This document shows, piece by piece, positions 24,798 to 34,128 of a stretch of DNA of 64,000 bases (position 1 is the stretch's first letter; the number at the start of each line of letters is the position of its first letter). The stretch lies in the NCBI RefSeq assembly GCF_000250655.1, contig NC_016935.1, positions 7,272,001-7,336,000 on the forward strand, read 5' to 3'. The stretch is from Paenibacillus mucilaginosus 3016 (GTDB lineage: Bacteria > Bacillota > Bacilli > Paenibacillales > NBRC-103111). The notes below the pieces were generated by a model. The model saw only the letters and a list, made by a program, of their open reading frames with translations. It was not told the origin of the DNA and did no database searches. The position numbers and the translations under genes were made by a program.

Positions 24798-26060
24798 ATG
24801 CAGCTTCAAACCGGGGCCGCCGCGGGACCTGCCGCGAAACCGGCACCGCAGCCGGATGTGCGGCCGACCTTATTCCGTATCCTGTTCGCGATCTCGCTCG
24901 TCCATTTGTTCAATGACACGATCCAGTCCGTCATTCCCGCGATTCTGCCGATCATCAAGGATTCGATGCAGCTCTCTTACATGCAGGCGGGGATCATCGT
25001 CTTCGCGCTCAACATGACCGCTTCGGTGATGCAGCCTGTCGTCGGGCTGTATTCGGACCGGAAGCCCATGCCGTATATGCTGCCGCTCGGGATGGGCCTC
25101 ACCTTCTTCGGCGTGCTGGGGCTGGCGCTTGCCCCGAACTATGCGCTTGTGCTCGTATCTGTCCTGCTCATCGGTCTCGGCTCGGCCGTCTTCCATCCGG
25201 AGGGCTCCCGAGTGGCCTATATGGCCGGCGGCTCAAGGCGCGGTCTGGCCCAATCGATCTTCCAGGTCGGCGGCAACACCGGCCAATCGCTCGCTTCCAT
25301 TATGACCGCCCTGGTCTTCGTGCCGCTCGGCCAGTTCGGGGCGATCTGGTTTACGGCCGTCGCGGGTCTGGCCATTGTAGTCCAGATGTACATCTCCCGG
25401 TGGTATGCCGGATACCTCAAGGCCCATCCGAGACCGGCCAAGTCGGCCGCCGCCCGCCGGATCGATCCGCTGAGGAGCCGACTAATCAAGTTCGCCGTCG
25501 GTATGCTGATCTTCCTGGTCTTCGCGAGATCCTGGTACCATGCGGGGATTACGATTTATTATCCGTTCTATCTTATGGATAAGTTCACCATTACGCTGGA
25601 GCGCGCCCAGCTGTTCATCTTCCTGTTCACGGCCGCCGGCGTGCTGAGCACCTTCCTAGGAGGGCCGATCTCAGACAAGATCGGCCGGCGCAACGTTATC
25701 TTCTTCTCGATGCTGGGCTCCGCCCCTCTGGCGCTGGTGCTGCCTTACGCCAATGAGTTCTGGACGTATGTCATCCTGCTCGTCAACGGCTTCATCATTC
25801 TCTCGAGCTTCTCCGTAACCGTCGTCTATGCCCAGGAGCTTATTCCCGGCAAAGTCGGTACGGTATCCGGCCTGATCACCGGCCTGGCCTTCGGTCTCGG
25901 CGCCTTGGGCGCGGTCGCCCTGGGCGGCTTGATCGACGTGATCAAGCTGCGGCCGGTGATGGAGCTTGTGAGCTATCTGCCGCTGATCGGCCTGCTGACG
26001 TTCTTCCTGCCGCGGGACCGTACGCTGAAGGAATGGTCTTCCGAATCCGGAAACGCGTGA
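24798..26060 (+). CDS. MFS efflux transporter, fosmidomycin-resistance (Fsr)-like
   Basis: This 420-residue major facilitator has twelve predicted helices. The Fsr-type start is clear (RILFAISLVHLFNDTIQSVI), followed by IPAILPIIKD and the loop 2-3 motif GLYSDRKPMPYML; loop 8-9 has GGPISDKIGRRN. Fsr proteins export fosmidomycin and related compounds; the natural substrate here is not known. GAGAGGAG precedes ATG 24798. The gene appears to be its own unit, with hairpins behind it. Confidence 0.9.
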   Translation: MQLQTGAAAGPAAKPAPQPDVRPTLFRILFAISLVHLFNDTIQSVIPAILPIIKDSMQLSYMQAGIIVFALNMTASVMQPVVGLYSDRKPMPYMLPLGMGLTFFGVLGLALAPNYALVLVSVLLIGLGSAVFHPEGSRVAYMAGGSRRGLAQSIFQVGGNTGQSLASIMTALVFVPLGQFGAIWFTAVAGLAIVVQMYISRWYAGYLKAHPRPAKSAAARRIDPLRSRLIKFAVGMLIFLVFARSWYHAGITIYYPFYLMDKFTITLERAQLFIFLFTAAGVLSTFLGGPISDKIGRRNVIFFSMLGSAPLALVLPYANEFWTYVILLVNGFIILSSFSVTVVYAQELIPGKVGTVSGLITGLAFGLGALGAVALGGLIDVIKLRPVMELVSYLPLIGLLTFFLPRDRTLKEWSSESGNA

Positions 26061-26074
26061 CCGCCTGAGAACCT

Positions 26075-26098
26075 AACCGTCCGGAGCCCCGGACGGTT
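26075..26098 (+). terminator. Hairpin after the Fsr-like gene
   Basis: AACCGTCCGG-AGCC-CCGGACGGTT is a perfect ten-base stem, but the following ACCCTTCC is only weakly T-rich. Confidence 0.6.
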
Positions 26099-26114
26099 AC
26101 CCTTCCTGAAATAT

Positions 26115-26170
26115 CCAAAAAGCCGCCAAACCGGGGCACGGCCTGTGCCTCCCGTTTCGCGGCTTTTTTG
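26115..26170. terminator. Bidirectional terminator between the Fsr-like and HD-GYP genes
   Basis: AAAAAGCCGC at 26117-26126 pairs with GCGGCTTTTTT near 26159-26169, giving T tails on both strands; the intervening bases form further partial stems (AAACCGGG with CCCGTTT). Confidence 0.75.
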
Positions 26171-26213
26171 CCTCGTCTTCCGCAGCATACCACGTAACGA
26201 CCGGCGGCAGAGC

Positions 26214-27614
26214 CTACCTGCCGCCCTTCATGCTCGCCGCCTTCATGCTCATCGTCTCCTCCAGCATCTGGCCAAGGAGCTCCCGCGGCTCGCCTTCGCG
26301 GCTCGCCTCTTCGATCTCCAGCCAGCGCTCCTTCGGAATGCGCAGGAACGCCCGGACCACCTCCGGACAGAACTGGGTGCCCGTACAGCGCTCAATCTCG
26401 GCCCTCGCTTCGTTATAGCCCCAGCCCTTGCGGTACGGCCTGTCGGAGGTCATCGCGTCATAGCTGTCGCAGAGGGCGAAGATGCGGGCGAAGAGCGGAA
26501 TCTCCTCTTCCCGCAGCCCATGCGGGTAGCCTCCTCCATCCCAGCGTTCATGATGGTAGCGGACGACATCCAGCGAAGGACTGAGGAACGCAATGTGCTT
26601 CAGCATCCGGTAGCCGATCTCCACGTGGCTTTTCATCACGACCCATTCTTCTTCCGTCAGCTCCGCCGGCTTCAGCAGGATCGCATCGGGCACTCCGATC
26701 TTCCCCACGTCATGCAGCAGGGCCCCGCGGGCCAGATCCCCGAGCTCCCTGTCGGTCAGATTCATCTCCATCCCGAGGCGCAGCGCATAGGACGTGACGC
26801 GGAAGGAATGACCGTGGGTCTCGTTGTCCCGGGAATCGAGTGCGGAGGAGAGCGCCTGAAGCGACTCGTCATAGGTCCGCTCGATCCGGAAGACCATGGC
26901 CTCCAGCTCCCGGTTCTGCCGGTCGATCGTGCCCGCCGAATTGCGGAACACATGGTGCAGCGTGAGGAACAGGCCCAGCATCCCGAGCACGATGATCGTC
27001 ATCAGGATGCCTTCCAGCCAGCCGATCTGGCGGTCCTGTTCGCTGATATCCCGCTTGACCTCGACCACGCCGGCCACCTGTCCGTCCTCCCGCTGCACCG
27101 GCATCCACAGATGCAGAATATGGCCGCTGAGACGCTGGTGCACCACCTGGGCGTTCGTTGCCGCCCTCTCCAGGGAACCGGCCAGGGAGGCATCCACCTC
27201 CTGCCCGATCGCCTCCTTGTCATAGGAGAATACGATCCGGCCTTCCGTATCATAGAAATTGGCGTCCAGAATGGAGTATAAGTCAAAATGCATCCGCACC
27301 AAAGGCAGCACCCTGTCGTAGCTTTGAAGAAGGTCTGCCGGAGTCTGGGAATGGGGCGTATGGGGCTCCCCCACGGGACTGGTGGAGCCTTCCTCTCCGG
27401 AGGATTCCGGGAAGATCGCGGCCAGCTGAGGTACTTTGGCAAAATGCTTCACTACGGCTGCTGTCGTCAGCTCCACGGTATCGCGGGTGACAAACGTGCT
27501 GCAGGCCCACAGGGTAACGGCCGAGAGGAGAACACCGATGAAGCCGACGGATAAGCCCAGCGTCCACGTAAACCTCCGGTAGGGCGAGAGCGCAATGGAG
27601 GCAATGTTGCCCAT
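26214..27614 (-). CDS. Membrane-bound HD-GYP domain protein (c-di-GMP phosphodiesterase-like)
   Basis: This 466-residue protein has membrane helices at about 15-40 and 200-220 with an extracellular sensor domain between them, and a C-terminal HD-GYP domain from about 255. The catalytic HD is HDVGK (301-305) and the GYP motif is complete (HHERWDGGGYP, 354-364), with HGHSFRV before it. Such domains hydrolyse c-di-GMP. GGAGGAAAGG precedes ATG 27614. No c-di-GMP synthase lies nearby, so the signal it answers to is unknown. Confidence 0.92.
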   Translation of the reverse strand: MGNIASIALSPYRRFTWTLGLSVGFIGVLLSAVTLWACSTFVTRDTVELTTAAVVKHFAKVPQLAAIFPESSGEEGSTSPVGEPHTPHSQTPADLLQSYDRVLPLVRMHFDLYSILDANFYDTEGRIVFSYDKEAIGQEVDASLAGSLERAATNAQVVHQRLSGHILHLWMPVQREDGQVAGVVEVKRDISEQDRQIGWLEGILMTIIVLGMLGLFLTLHHVFRNSAGTIDRQNRELEAMVFRIERTYDESLQALSSALDSRDNETHGHSFRVTSYALRLGMEMNLTDRELGDLARGALLHDVGKIGVPDAILLKPAELTEEEWVVMKSHVEIGYRMLKHIAFLSPSLDVVRYHHERWDGGGYPHGLREEEIPLFARIFALCDSYDAMTSDRPYRKGWGYNEARAEIERCTGTQFCPEVVRAFLRIPKERWLEIEEASREGEPRELLGQMLEETMSMKAASMKGGR

Positions 27615-27765
27615 TTCCTTTCCTCCGTTTCATCATCTGAAGCCGGTCCTGCCGGCCGTATATGTATCTTCCTGACGCTGAATTTCAATAGACAACAGGG
27701 CTAATAGAAATCAGGGTCCAACCTCAGAAATATTCGACCTGCAGGTGGAATTTCCTGCCGGAAGC

Positions 27766-29267
27766 CTAACTTCTTTGGCCGCTCCGCTCCCCGCCCCGGA
27801 CCATCCGCCGGACCCCTTCCCGGATCTGCTCCTCCGTCAGGTGCGGGAAATTCAGGTACAGCCCGAAGCGGCGCTGTCCTCCGAGCTCCGCTTCCGTCTC
27901 CGACCACCGGACGCCCTCGGCCTCTCCCGCGCTCCGGAACGCCCGGTACTCCGCCTCGCCGCCCCGCCACCATCCGAACAGGTGCAGCCCCGCATCGCTC
28001 TCGGTCCAGTCGACAAGGGAGCCGAGCTCCCGCTTAACCAATTCGGAGAGCAAGTGGAACTTGCGCCCGTAGCTCCTCTTCATCCGGCGCAGGTGCCGCT
28101 CGTACGCGCCGCCGGCCATGAAGGCGGCCAGCGCCTTCTGCTCGAGTAGATTGACCGGGAACGGCTCGAAGAGCGCCTGCGCGCGGGTGAACGGCTCGAC
28201 CAGGGGCGGAGGCAGCACCGCGTACCCGAGCCGCGTGGGCGGGAGCAGCGACTTCGTGAACGATCCGACGTAGACGACCCGCTCCTCGCCGCCGAGCACG
28301 CGCAGCGGTTCGACGGCTCCTTGCCGACGGTGGCGGAACTCGCTGTCATAATCGTCCTCGATGATGACAGCGCCCTTCGCGTCGGCCCACTCGAGCAGCC
28401 GCTGCCGCCGCTCCAAGCGAGAGCACCGCTCCGGTCGGGAACTGCCGTGTCGGCGTCACGAACAGCACCCGCGCAGTCCCAGGCGGCGGGGATGATGCCT
28501 TCGCCGTCGATCGGGGCGTCGATACAGCGGCCGCCGGCGGCACGGACCGCGCGGCGGAAGCCGCCGTACGACGGCGTCTCCACCACCGCAGCCTCCCCCG
28601 GGCCGATCAGCAGCTGCGCGAGCAGCGCGATCGCTTGGACGGAGCCGCCGGTGATGGCGATCTGGCCGGGCTCGGCCGCCAGGCCGCGGGCCCGGCGCAG
28701 GTACTGCGCGATCGCCTCGCGCAGCGGCTCCCAGCCCTGGGCCGGCTCGTCCATCAGCCGGGCCGCCGGCTCTCCCCGCACCGCCGCGTGCAGGCAGCGG
28801 TTCCACTCTTCGCGCGGGAAGCCGCTGAGGTCCGGCGCGAAGTAGTGGAAGTCGATGAACGCGCCGGAGCCGGGCCGGCTCGAGGGGGCTTCCCCGCCGC
28901 CGTGCACCGGCTCTCCCGGAGGCGGACCGAGCCGCCGGCTCCACGGGGAGAGCGGGTAGGCGGGCGCCTCCTCCGGCCGGGCGGCGGCTGCGCCAGCCCC
29001 CGAGGTGCGCGTGCTGCGGCGGAACGCGACATACGTGCCGCTGCCGGTGCGGCAGTCGACGTAGCCTTCGGCCGCCAGCATCTCGTAGACCTGGTTCACG
29101 GTCCCTCGGGAGAGCCCGTAGGCGGAGGCAAGCTCCCTGGTGGAGGGCAGCCGCGTCCCGCGCTCCAGCACGCCTTCCACGATGCTGTCCCTGAGCGCAT
29201 GGTACAGCGCCAGGAGCTTCGTCGGGTAGCGTTCAAGATTGGAGTGATACGGTATATGAAAATGCAT
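27766..29267 (-). pseudogene. MocR/GntR-type PLP-dependent regulator, two frameshifts
   Basis: The N-terminal frame starts at ATG 29267 (after AAGGAGACC) with a GntR winged helix (TRLPSTRELASAYGLSRGTV) followed by the aminotransferase-like domain. The frame changes near 28472-28480, so that RVLFVTPTRQFPTGAVLSL continues in a second frame, and again near 28409-28421, so that ERRQRLLEWADAKGAVIIED continues in a third down to 27766. Joined length is about 500 residues, normal for MocR. The PLP lysine (SFTKSLLPPTRLGY) is in the last part. MocR proteins such as PdxR and GabR bind PLP and control vitamin B6 or amino-acid genes. As written the product would be truncated; both slips lie in GC-rich sequence and could be base-calling errors. 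Confidence 0.8.
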
Positions 29268-29376
29268 AGGCTCAGGGTCTCCTTCATCCTGCAGACGATG
29301 ATGGTCCGGGGCCCCGCCTACCGGGGGTGAAGCTGCCGTGCAGAATCGGGGCGCTCGGAATGGACTAATCTTTTTA

Positions 29377-29404
29377 ATGATAATTGGATCTTTCCGCTTG
29401 TCAA
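29377..29404 (-). promoter_or_regulatory. Candidate promoter of the MocR gene containing a shared 14-mer
   Basis: On the minus strand TTGACA (29404-29399) and TATCAT (29382-29377) are 16 bases apart. The spacer contains the 14-mer ATAATTGGATCTTT (plus strand, 29380-29393), which recurs exactly at 30900-30913 before the flavin-protein gene. An autoregulatory MocR site is inferred. Confidence 0.55.
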
Positions 29405-29469
29405 TGAAGAAGGTATGATACCCTCTAGCACTTACACGCGATTCGGAACCATGCAAAGGAGCCCAGCCC

Positions 29470-29946
29470 ATGACCCTACCATCCTCCTCTATCCGCATCA
29501 TCACGGCCGGACGTGCCGAGCTGTCCGCCGTCGTCCCGCTCTTCGACGCCTACCGCCGGTTCTACGGCCAGCCCTCGGATCCGGAAGGGGCCGAACGCTT
29601 CCTCGAAGGCCTCATGGCCCACGGCGATTCCGTCATTCTCCTGGCCCGCCAGGAGGGATCGGCCGAAGCACTGGGCTTCACCCAGCTGTATCCCGGCTAC
29701 TCTTCCGTCTCCATGAAGCGGCTGTGGACACTCAACGACCTGTATGTCCGGCCCGAAGCCCGCGGACGAGGGGTCGCGGCCCTGCTCCTGGAGGCCGCCG
29801 AAGGACTGGCCCGAGAGAGCGGAGCCAAGGGCCTTCAGCTGGAGACGGCTCCGGACAACCGGACGGCCCAGCGCCTGTACGAACGGATGGGGTATGTGAG
29901 AGACGAAGAATACCTCCATTACTTCCGGAGCACGATGGAGAACTGA
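29470..29946 (+). CDS. GNAT family N-acetyltransferase
   Basis: The product is 158 residues with the GNAT fold. The acetyl-CoA pyrophosphate loop is visible in LYVRPEARGRGVAALLLEAAE, and the C-terminal strand region in RLYERMGYVRDEEYLHY. It transfers an acetyl group from acetyl-CoA to an unknown amine. AAAGGAG precedes ATG 29470. It is divergent from the MocR gene and shares its promoter region, so control by that regulator is possible. Confidence 0.9.
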   Translation: MTLPSSSIRIITAGRAELSAVVPLFDAYRRFYGQPSDPEGAERFLEGLMAHGDSVILLARQEGSAEALGFTQLYPGYSSVSMKRLWTLNDLYVRPEARGRGVAALLLEAAEGLARESGAKGLQLETAPDNRTAQRLYERMGYVRDEEYLHYFRSTMEN

Positions 29947-30126
29947 GGCCTGGAAGGCGCATGATGCGGGAAAGAGCATCGTGCACAGGCAGCCGCCTAG
30001 CGTCGGACGGCCGTTGAGCCTGAGCAGCAGGCCGCTTGGGAGCGCGGCTGCGATGCCGGCGTACTGCTGCGGTACGACAATGGCGGACCCCTGATGAGCT
30101 GCGGTCTCTTGTGGAGGAGGCTGCCC

Positions 30127-30318
30127 GATTAGAGGAACTCAGGTGCGCTATTTTGTTCGTGGAGAGGTACGCTTCCGAGATAGCGGAACTCAGGTGCGCT
30201 ATTTCGAAAAAATGCTCTATTGGGACGCATCGGTTGAGATATAGGATACCTGAGTTCCGTTATTCGCCGGGAAATGACGGGAAATATTCAAATAAGGAAT
30301 CCTAGTTCCTTTATTTTT
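30127..30318. repeat. Dispersed palindromic repeat family 1, cluster A (four units)
   Basis: Four units of about 26 bases lie at 30127-30152, 30178-30204, 30239-30265 and 30291-30318. Two read like TAGCGGAACTCAGGTGCGCTA and two are in the opposite sense (ATACCTGAGTTCCGTTAT). The ends pair (ATAGCG with CGCTAT) around a conserved GAACTCAG core. The last two units are joined by GGGAAATGACGGGAAAT, a spacer found again in clusters B and D/E. Confidence 0.8.
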
Positions 30319-30402
30319 CATCTGCGAAGGAACATGACAGCTCGACTCATGCTTGATTATACAAAGAACTACCCACCGCACCGCGCTTTACACCATCTGA
30401 CC

Positions 30403-30820
30403 GCCTGTCCCCGGATAGGCGGTTATTCGTATGCTGGTTTCAAGAATGTTTTTGACCATGCATCCTCACTCTACCGGACCACCCCTGCCTATCCGTACCC
30501 TTGGTGATCCAATCGTCCTCCTATGCACGGCCTTTCCAACCGCCCCTTCCATTTACCTCCTTCTCCCGGTGCAGCGCCTGTCCCCGGATAGGCAGTTATT
30601 GGTATGCTGGTTTCAAAAAGTTTTTGGACATGCATCCTCACTGTACCGGACCTCTGCCTATCCGTACCCTTGGTGATCCTATCGTCCTCCCATGCACGGC
30701 CTTTCCAACCGTCCCTTCCGTTTACCTCCTTCTCCCGGTGCAGCGCCTGTCCCCGGATAGGCAGTTATTGGATCCAATCGTCTTCCTATGCACGGCCTTT
30801 CCAACCGCCCCTTTAATGTC
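30403..30820. repeat. About 170-bp structured tandem repeat, two full copies plus one deleted copy
   Basis: GCCTGTCCCCGGATAGGC recurs at 30403, 30576 and 30745 (spacings 173 and 169), followed each time by long matching sequence ending in TGCACGGCCTTTCCAACCG. The third copy has lost an internal segment. In copy 2, CGGATAGGCAG (30585-30595) and CTGCCTATCCG (30654-30664) are perfect inverted partners. Frames crossing it do not resemble proteins, so I read it as non-coding. Confidence 0.75.
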
Positions 30821-30899
30821 CTCCCATACTACGCCACTCCAACCTGCCGTTCCGTGACACACCTCTTCCCCCCCCCCAATTGGTACAATAGAAAACCGT

Positions 30900-30913
30900 A
30901 TAATTGGATCTTT
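30900..30913. promoter_or_regulatory. 14-base motif shared with the MocR promoter
   Basis: ATAATTGGATCTTT is identical to 29380-29393. AATTGG also occurs 24 bases upstream (30878-30883), giving a direct-repeat layout typical of MocR sites. It lies 57 bases before the start of the flavin-protein gene. Confidence 0.6.
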
Positions 30914-30970
30914 TGGTTATCCACTTCCTCCCGTATGATGGTAAAAAATCATCGATGGAGGAAGCAGCCC

Positions 30971-31585
30971 ATGAGAAGAAAAGAGTTTTCCGTAGAGGAA
31001 CAAAATGAGATCGATGCCTTTCTGAACGAGATGTCATACGGTTATCTGGCCACGGAGGGAGCTGACGGCTGGCCGCATCTCACGCCGCTGAACTACGCCT
31101 ACTGGAACGGGAATATCTACTTTCACGGGTCCCGCGCCGGCAGCAAAATGAAGGAGATTGCCCAGTCGGACAAGGTCAGCTTCGCCGTCTCGAAGGAATA
31201 TGCCATCATCCCTTCTTACTATTCGGACCCGCGCCAAGCCTGCCCCGCAACAGCGTTCTTCAAATCCGTGCATATCCGCGGGATCGCGGAACCCGTCGAG
31301 GATCTCGACGAGAAAGCCGGCGCCCTGTCCTCCATGATGGAGAAGCTGCAGCCGGAAGGCGGCTATGCGCCGATCACGGCGGAGGACCCCGAGTACCGCG
31401 GCGAGCTCCGCGGCGTCTCGGTCGTGCGGATCACGGTCAGCGAACTCACCGCGAAGTTCAAGTTCGGCCAGAACATGAGCGAAGAGCGCCGCGCCCATAT
31501 CGCCGAGAGCCTGGCCGAACGGGGCCGCCCGGACGATGCGGAGACGGCCGAGCTCATGCGCCGGTTCTGTCCTCATCACCAGTAA
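30971..31585 (+). CDS. Pyridoxamine 5'-phosphate oxidase-like FMN-binding protein
   Basis: This 204-residue split-barrel flavoprotein has the PNPOx-like start SYGYLATEGADGWPHLTPLNYAYWNG and a second block CPATAFFKSVHIRGIAEPVED, typical of the NimA/PNPOx-like group. It probably binds FMN (or heme/F420-like ligands in relatives); the reaction is unknown. ATG 30971 is chosen because GGAGG lies 10 bases before it; the frame is open further upstream into repeat sequence. The promoter motif shared with the MocR gene 1.5 kb away suggests PLP-linked control. Confidence 0.88.
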   Translation: MRRKEFSVEEQNEIDAFLNEMSYGYLATEGADGWPHLTPLNYAYWNGNIYFHGSRAGSKMKEIAQSDKVSFAVSKEYAIIPSYYSDPRQACPATAFFKSVHIRGIAEPVEDLDEKAGALSSMMEKLQPEGGYAPITAEDPEYRGELRGVSVVRITVSELTAKFKFGQNMSEERRAHIAESLAERGRPDDAETAELMRRFCPHHQ

Positions 31586-31586
31586 T

Positions 31587-31637
31587 GAAGAAGGCTGTTC
31601 CTGCGCAGAGAAGGTTCTGCGCCGGAACAGCCTTCTT
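31587..31637. terminator. Long bidirectional terminator hairpin
   Basis: AAGAAGGCTGTTCC-TGCGCAGA pairs with TCTGCGC-CGGAACAGCCTTCTT, a stem of about 21 pairs with one mismatch. It sits between the convergent flavin-protein and AraC genes. Confidence 0.8.
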
Positions 31638-31777
31638 AGGGTCTGGAGGATGGCTTGCAGCGGATCGCGAGAGCCATGCATACCAAGGGCACGGCGGTTG
31701 TCCTGACAGCCCGTCCTGCCAACTGCCTCCACCTGACACTGCCCCCGCGCCGGATTACACAGCCACGCACCCGCCGG

Positions 31778-32656
31778 TTATTCGTCCCGCTGCCAGGCTT
31801 CGATCCCCAGGCGGTACTGGAGCGGCGTGAGACCGGTTTGCTTTTTGAACACGGCGCTGAAGTACTGCCTGGAGTTCATGCCGATGTAACCCGGAATCTC
31901 AATCACGGGAATATCAGTCTGGGCCAGCAGCATCTTGGCCTTCTCAATGCGCAGCGCTGTGAGGTATTCGACGATCGAGCTTCCCGTATGCAAACGGAAG
32001 ATCCGGTGCAGGTAGCTCGGATGCAGATTTACGGCCTCCGCCAGCTCCTTCACCCGGAGATCGCAGTCGTAGTGGTGATGCAGGTAGGCGATGACCTTCT
32101 TCACATACAGATCGCCGGGGTTCGCCTGATGCTCCTCCGCCTCCGCCGCCAGCCGGGCCACGCGCAGCAGCAGCTGGGACAGCAGCAGCTGGACCATGAA
32201 GCCGCCCCGGCTGCGGTCGCTGAGCTCCAGCACCAGGCTCTTCAGTGTATGATAAACGTCGGTGGTGTCGCTCAGCACGAGATAAGGACGCACGCGCCCC
32301 AGCATCGCCCGCAGCACCTCGTTCTCCTCGGCCAGCTGCCGGAAGGACGGGAACGCGCCCTGCCTCGGCCCCAGCACGAACTCCACGTTCAGCATCCGGC
32401 ACACGGTACTCTCCTCCACGAAGAGCCGGTGCGCCACCAGCGCATCGATGAGGATAAAGTCCCCTTTTCCCAGATGCACCCGGTCCTCCGCGAACTCGAC
32501 GGTACATTCCCCCGAGATCACGTACATGATCTCGGCGGCACGATGGGTGTGAAACGGCATCTGAAACCCGTTCCACTGCTTGGAATAGTACGCCACCGTC
32601 CGCAGATGGCACTCTTCCTCCAGATATCTCGGATGATACAGACTGGCTTGGTCCAT
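31778..32656 (-). CDS. AraC family transcriptional regulator with N-terminal cupin
   Basis: This 292-residue regulator has an N-terminal sensor cupin (MPFHTHRAAEIMYVISGECTVEF), usually sugar-binding in this family, and two C-terminal helix-turn-helices (LRVKELAEAVNLHPSYLHRIF and IPVIEIPGYIGMNSRQYFSAVFKK). ATG 32656 is placed after GGAGGAGCC; four more residues would be added by the next start. It is not adjacent to an obvious metabolic target on its own strand; the glutaminase gene is divergent. Confidence 0.9.
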   Translation of the reverse strand: MDQASLYHPRYLEEECHLRTVAYYSKQWNGFQMPFHTHRAAEIMYVISGECTVEFAEDRVHLGKGDFILIDALVAHRLFVEESTVCRMLNVEFVLGPRQGAFPSFRQLAEENEVLRAMLGRVRPYLVLSDTTDVYHTLKSLVLELSDRSRGGFMVQLLLSQLLLRVARLAAEAEEHQANPGDLYVKKVIAYLHHHYDCDLRVKELAEAVNLHPSYLHRIFRLHTGSSIVEYLTALRIEKAKMLLAQTDIPVIEIPGYIGMNSRQYFSAVFKKQTGLTPLQYRLGIEAWQRDE

Positions 32657-32985
32657 TGGCTCCTCCACGGATGGTCCGATTCGTCCTTGCAGGCATATAG
32701 TTCCATGATGCGCGGGCCGCAGCCGCTTGTCAACTCGAGCGCGGCCCGCATCCCGAGCGGATTCCGCCTTCCCCGGCTGCCTGGAGCGGAGCCCCTCCGC
32801 AGCGGTCTCCGTATCGCTCCTGCATGGTCCATATATCGGATCCTCGGCCAGTCTTCCGCGACACTTCCAATTACGCTTCCGCCCGCTCTTCTGCTCTTTG
32901 CCTCCAGACTTCTTGCCTTTTCTTCCTCCCCAAAAAAGGCTATGCTAGGAAGGATAACGAACTTTCCTGCTGAGGAGGCTGACCG

Positions 32986-33930
32986 ATGAACCCGAAGAAC
33001 GATCTGAATCTCATTGCCGACAAACTGCCGGAGTGGCTCGAAGAAAGCCGCAAATATACCGTCCTCGGCCGGCCCGCCTCCTATATTCCCGAGCTGGCTT
33101 ATGCACCCGCGGAGGCCCTGGGGGTCACCGTGATGGGAGCGGACGGCACCGAAATCACGGCGGGGGACTGCGGACTTACCTTCACCATGCAGAGTATCTC
33201 CAAAGTGTTTACTCTGCTGCTCGCCCTCATGGACCACGGGGAAGACGGCGTCTTCCAGAAGGTGGGCATGGAGCCGACCGGCGACGATTTCAACTCGATG
33301 CTGAAGCTGGAGCTGGTGCCGCCCGGCATCCCGTTCAACCCGCTGATCAATGCGGGGGCCATCGCGATCTCTTCGCTGATTCACGGGGTTTCCCCGTCGG
33401 ACAAGCTCAGCCGGATTCTGGCCTTCTTCCGCGAGGTATCGGGCGATCCCGATCTCACTTATAATGAAGCGGTATACGCTTCCGAGTCGGCCCATGCGCA
33501 CCGCAACCGGTCGCTGGCCTACTTCCTGAAGGACAATCACGTGCTGGACGGGGACGTCGAGGAGGTGCTCGACCTCTACTTCAAGCACTGCTCCATCGAG
33601 GTCACCTGCCGTCACCTGGCCCGCATGGCTCTCGTGCTCGCCCTGAACGGCAAGGACCCGGTGAGCGGCCGCGAGCTGATCCCGAAGCGTTATGTCGCCA
33701 TCGCCAAGACGTTCATGATCACGTGCGGCATGTATAACGCTTCGGGCGAGTTCGCAATTAAGGTCGGCATGCCGGCGAAGAGCGGTGTGGCCGGAGGCAT
33801 CCTCGCCCTCGTGCCCGGACGCTTCGGCGTCGGCGTCATCGGCCCTGCGCTGAACCATAAAGGCAACAGCACCGCAGGCGTGCATCTGCTCCAGACGATG
33901 TCCGAGGCGATGGACTGGAGTATATTCTAA
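32986..33930 (+). CDS. glsA: Glutaminase A
   Basis: This 314-residue serine-dependent beta-lactamase-fold enzyme hydrolyses glutamine to glutamate and ammonia. The catalytic SxxK is S70-K73 (MQSISKVF), followed by NPLINAGAI and the GGILALVPGRFG loop. Length and motifs match the glsA/YbgJ group. GAGGAGG precedes ATG 32986. A weak hairpin without a T tail lies just after the stop (33931-33976). Confidence 0.95.
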   Translation: MNPKNDLNLIADKLPEWLEESRKYTVLGRPASYIPELAYAPAEALGVTVMGADGTEITAGDCGLTFTMQSISKVFTLLLALMDHGEDGVFQKVGMEPTGDDFNSMLKLELVPPGIPFNPLINAGAIAISSLIHGVSPSDKLSRILAFFREVSGDPDLTYNEAVYASESAHAHRNRSLAYFLKDNHVLDGDVEEVLDLYFKHCSIEVTCRHLARMALVLALNGKDPVSGRELIPKRYVAIAKTFMITCGMYNASGEFAIKVGMPAKSGVAGGILALVPGRFGVGVIGPALNHKGNSTAGVHLLQTMSEAMDWSIF

Positions 33931-34128
33931 GCAGCCTCCGGGAGCATGCCCAACCCTAGGCCGGCATGAGGCTGCTCCAACAGGTCAGAGGCGGCGGACT
34001 CGAAGGGAGCAGAGGGGCACTGTCCGGCAGCCCCCTGCCCGGGTTCGCCCATACACTCGAATTTCAACACCCTGGGATGACAGCGGGGTACCCAGACGCC
34101 CCCCCACATCCTCCAATAGGACGCCTGC

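Noticed and set aside
30274..30857. Short plus-strand open frames in the tandem repeats
   Set aside because: They simply follow the 170-base repeat in shifting frames, and the repeat length is not a multiple of three.
33931..33976. Terminator after glutaminase
   Set aside because: A hairpin is visible (GCAGCCT with AGGCTGC), but it has no T tail and a bulged stem, so it was not listed as a terminator.
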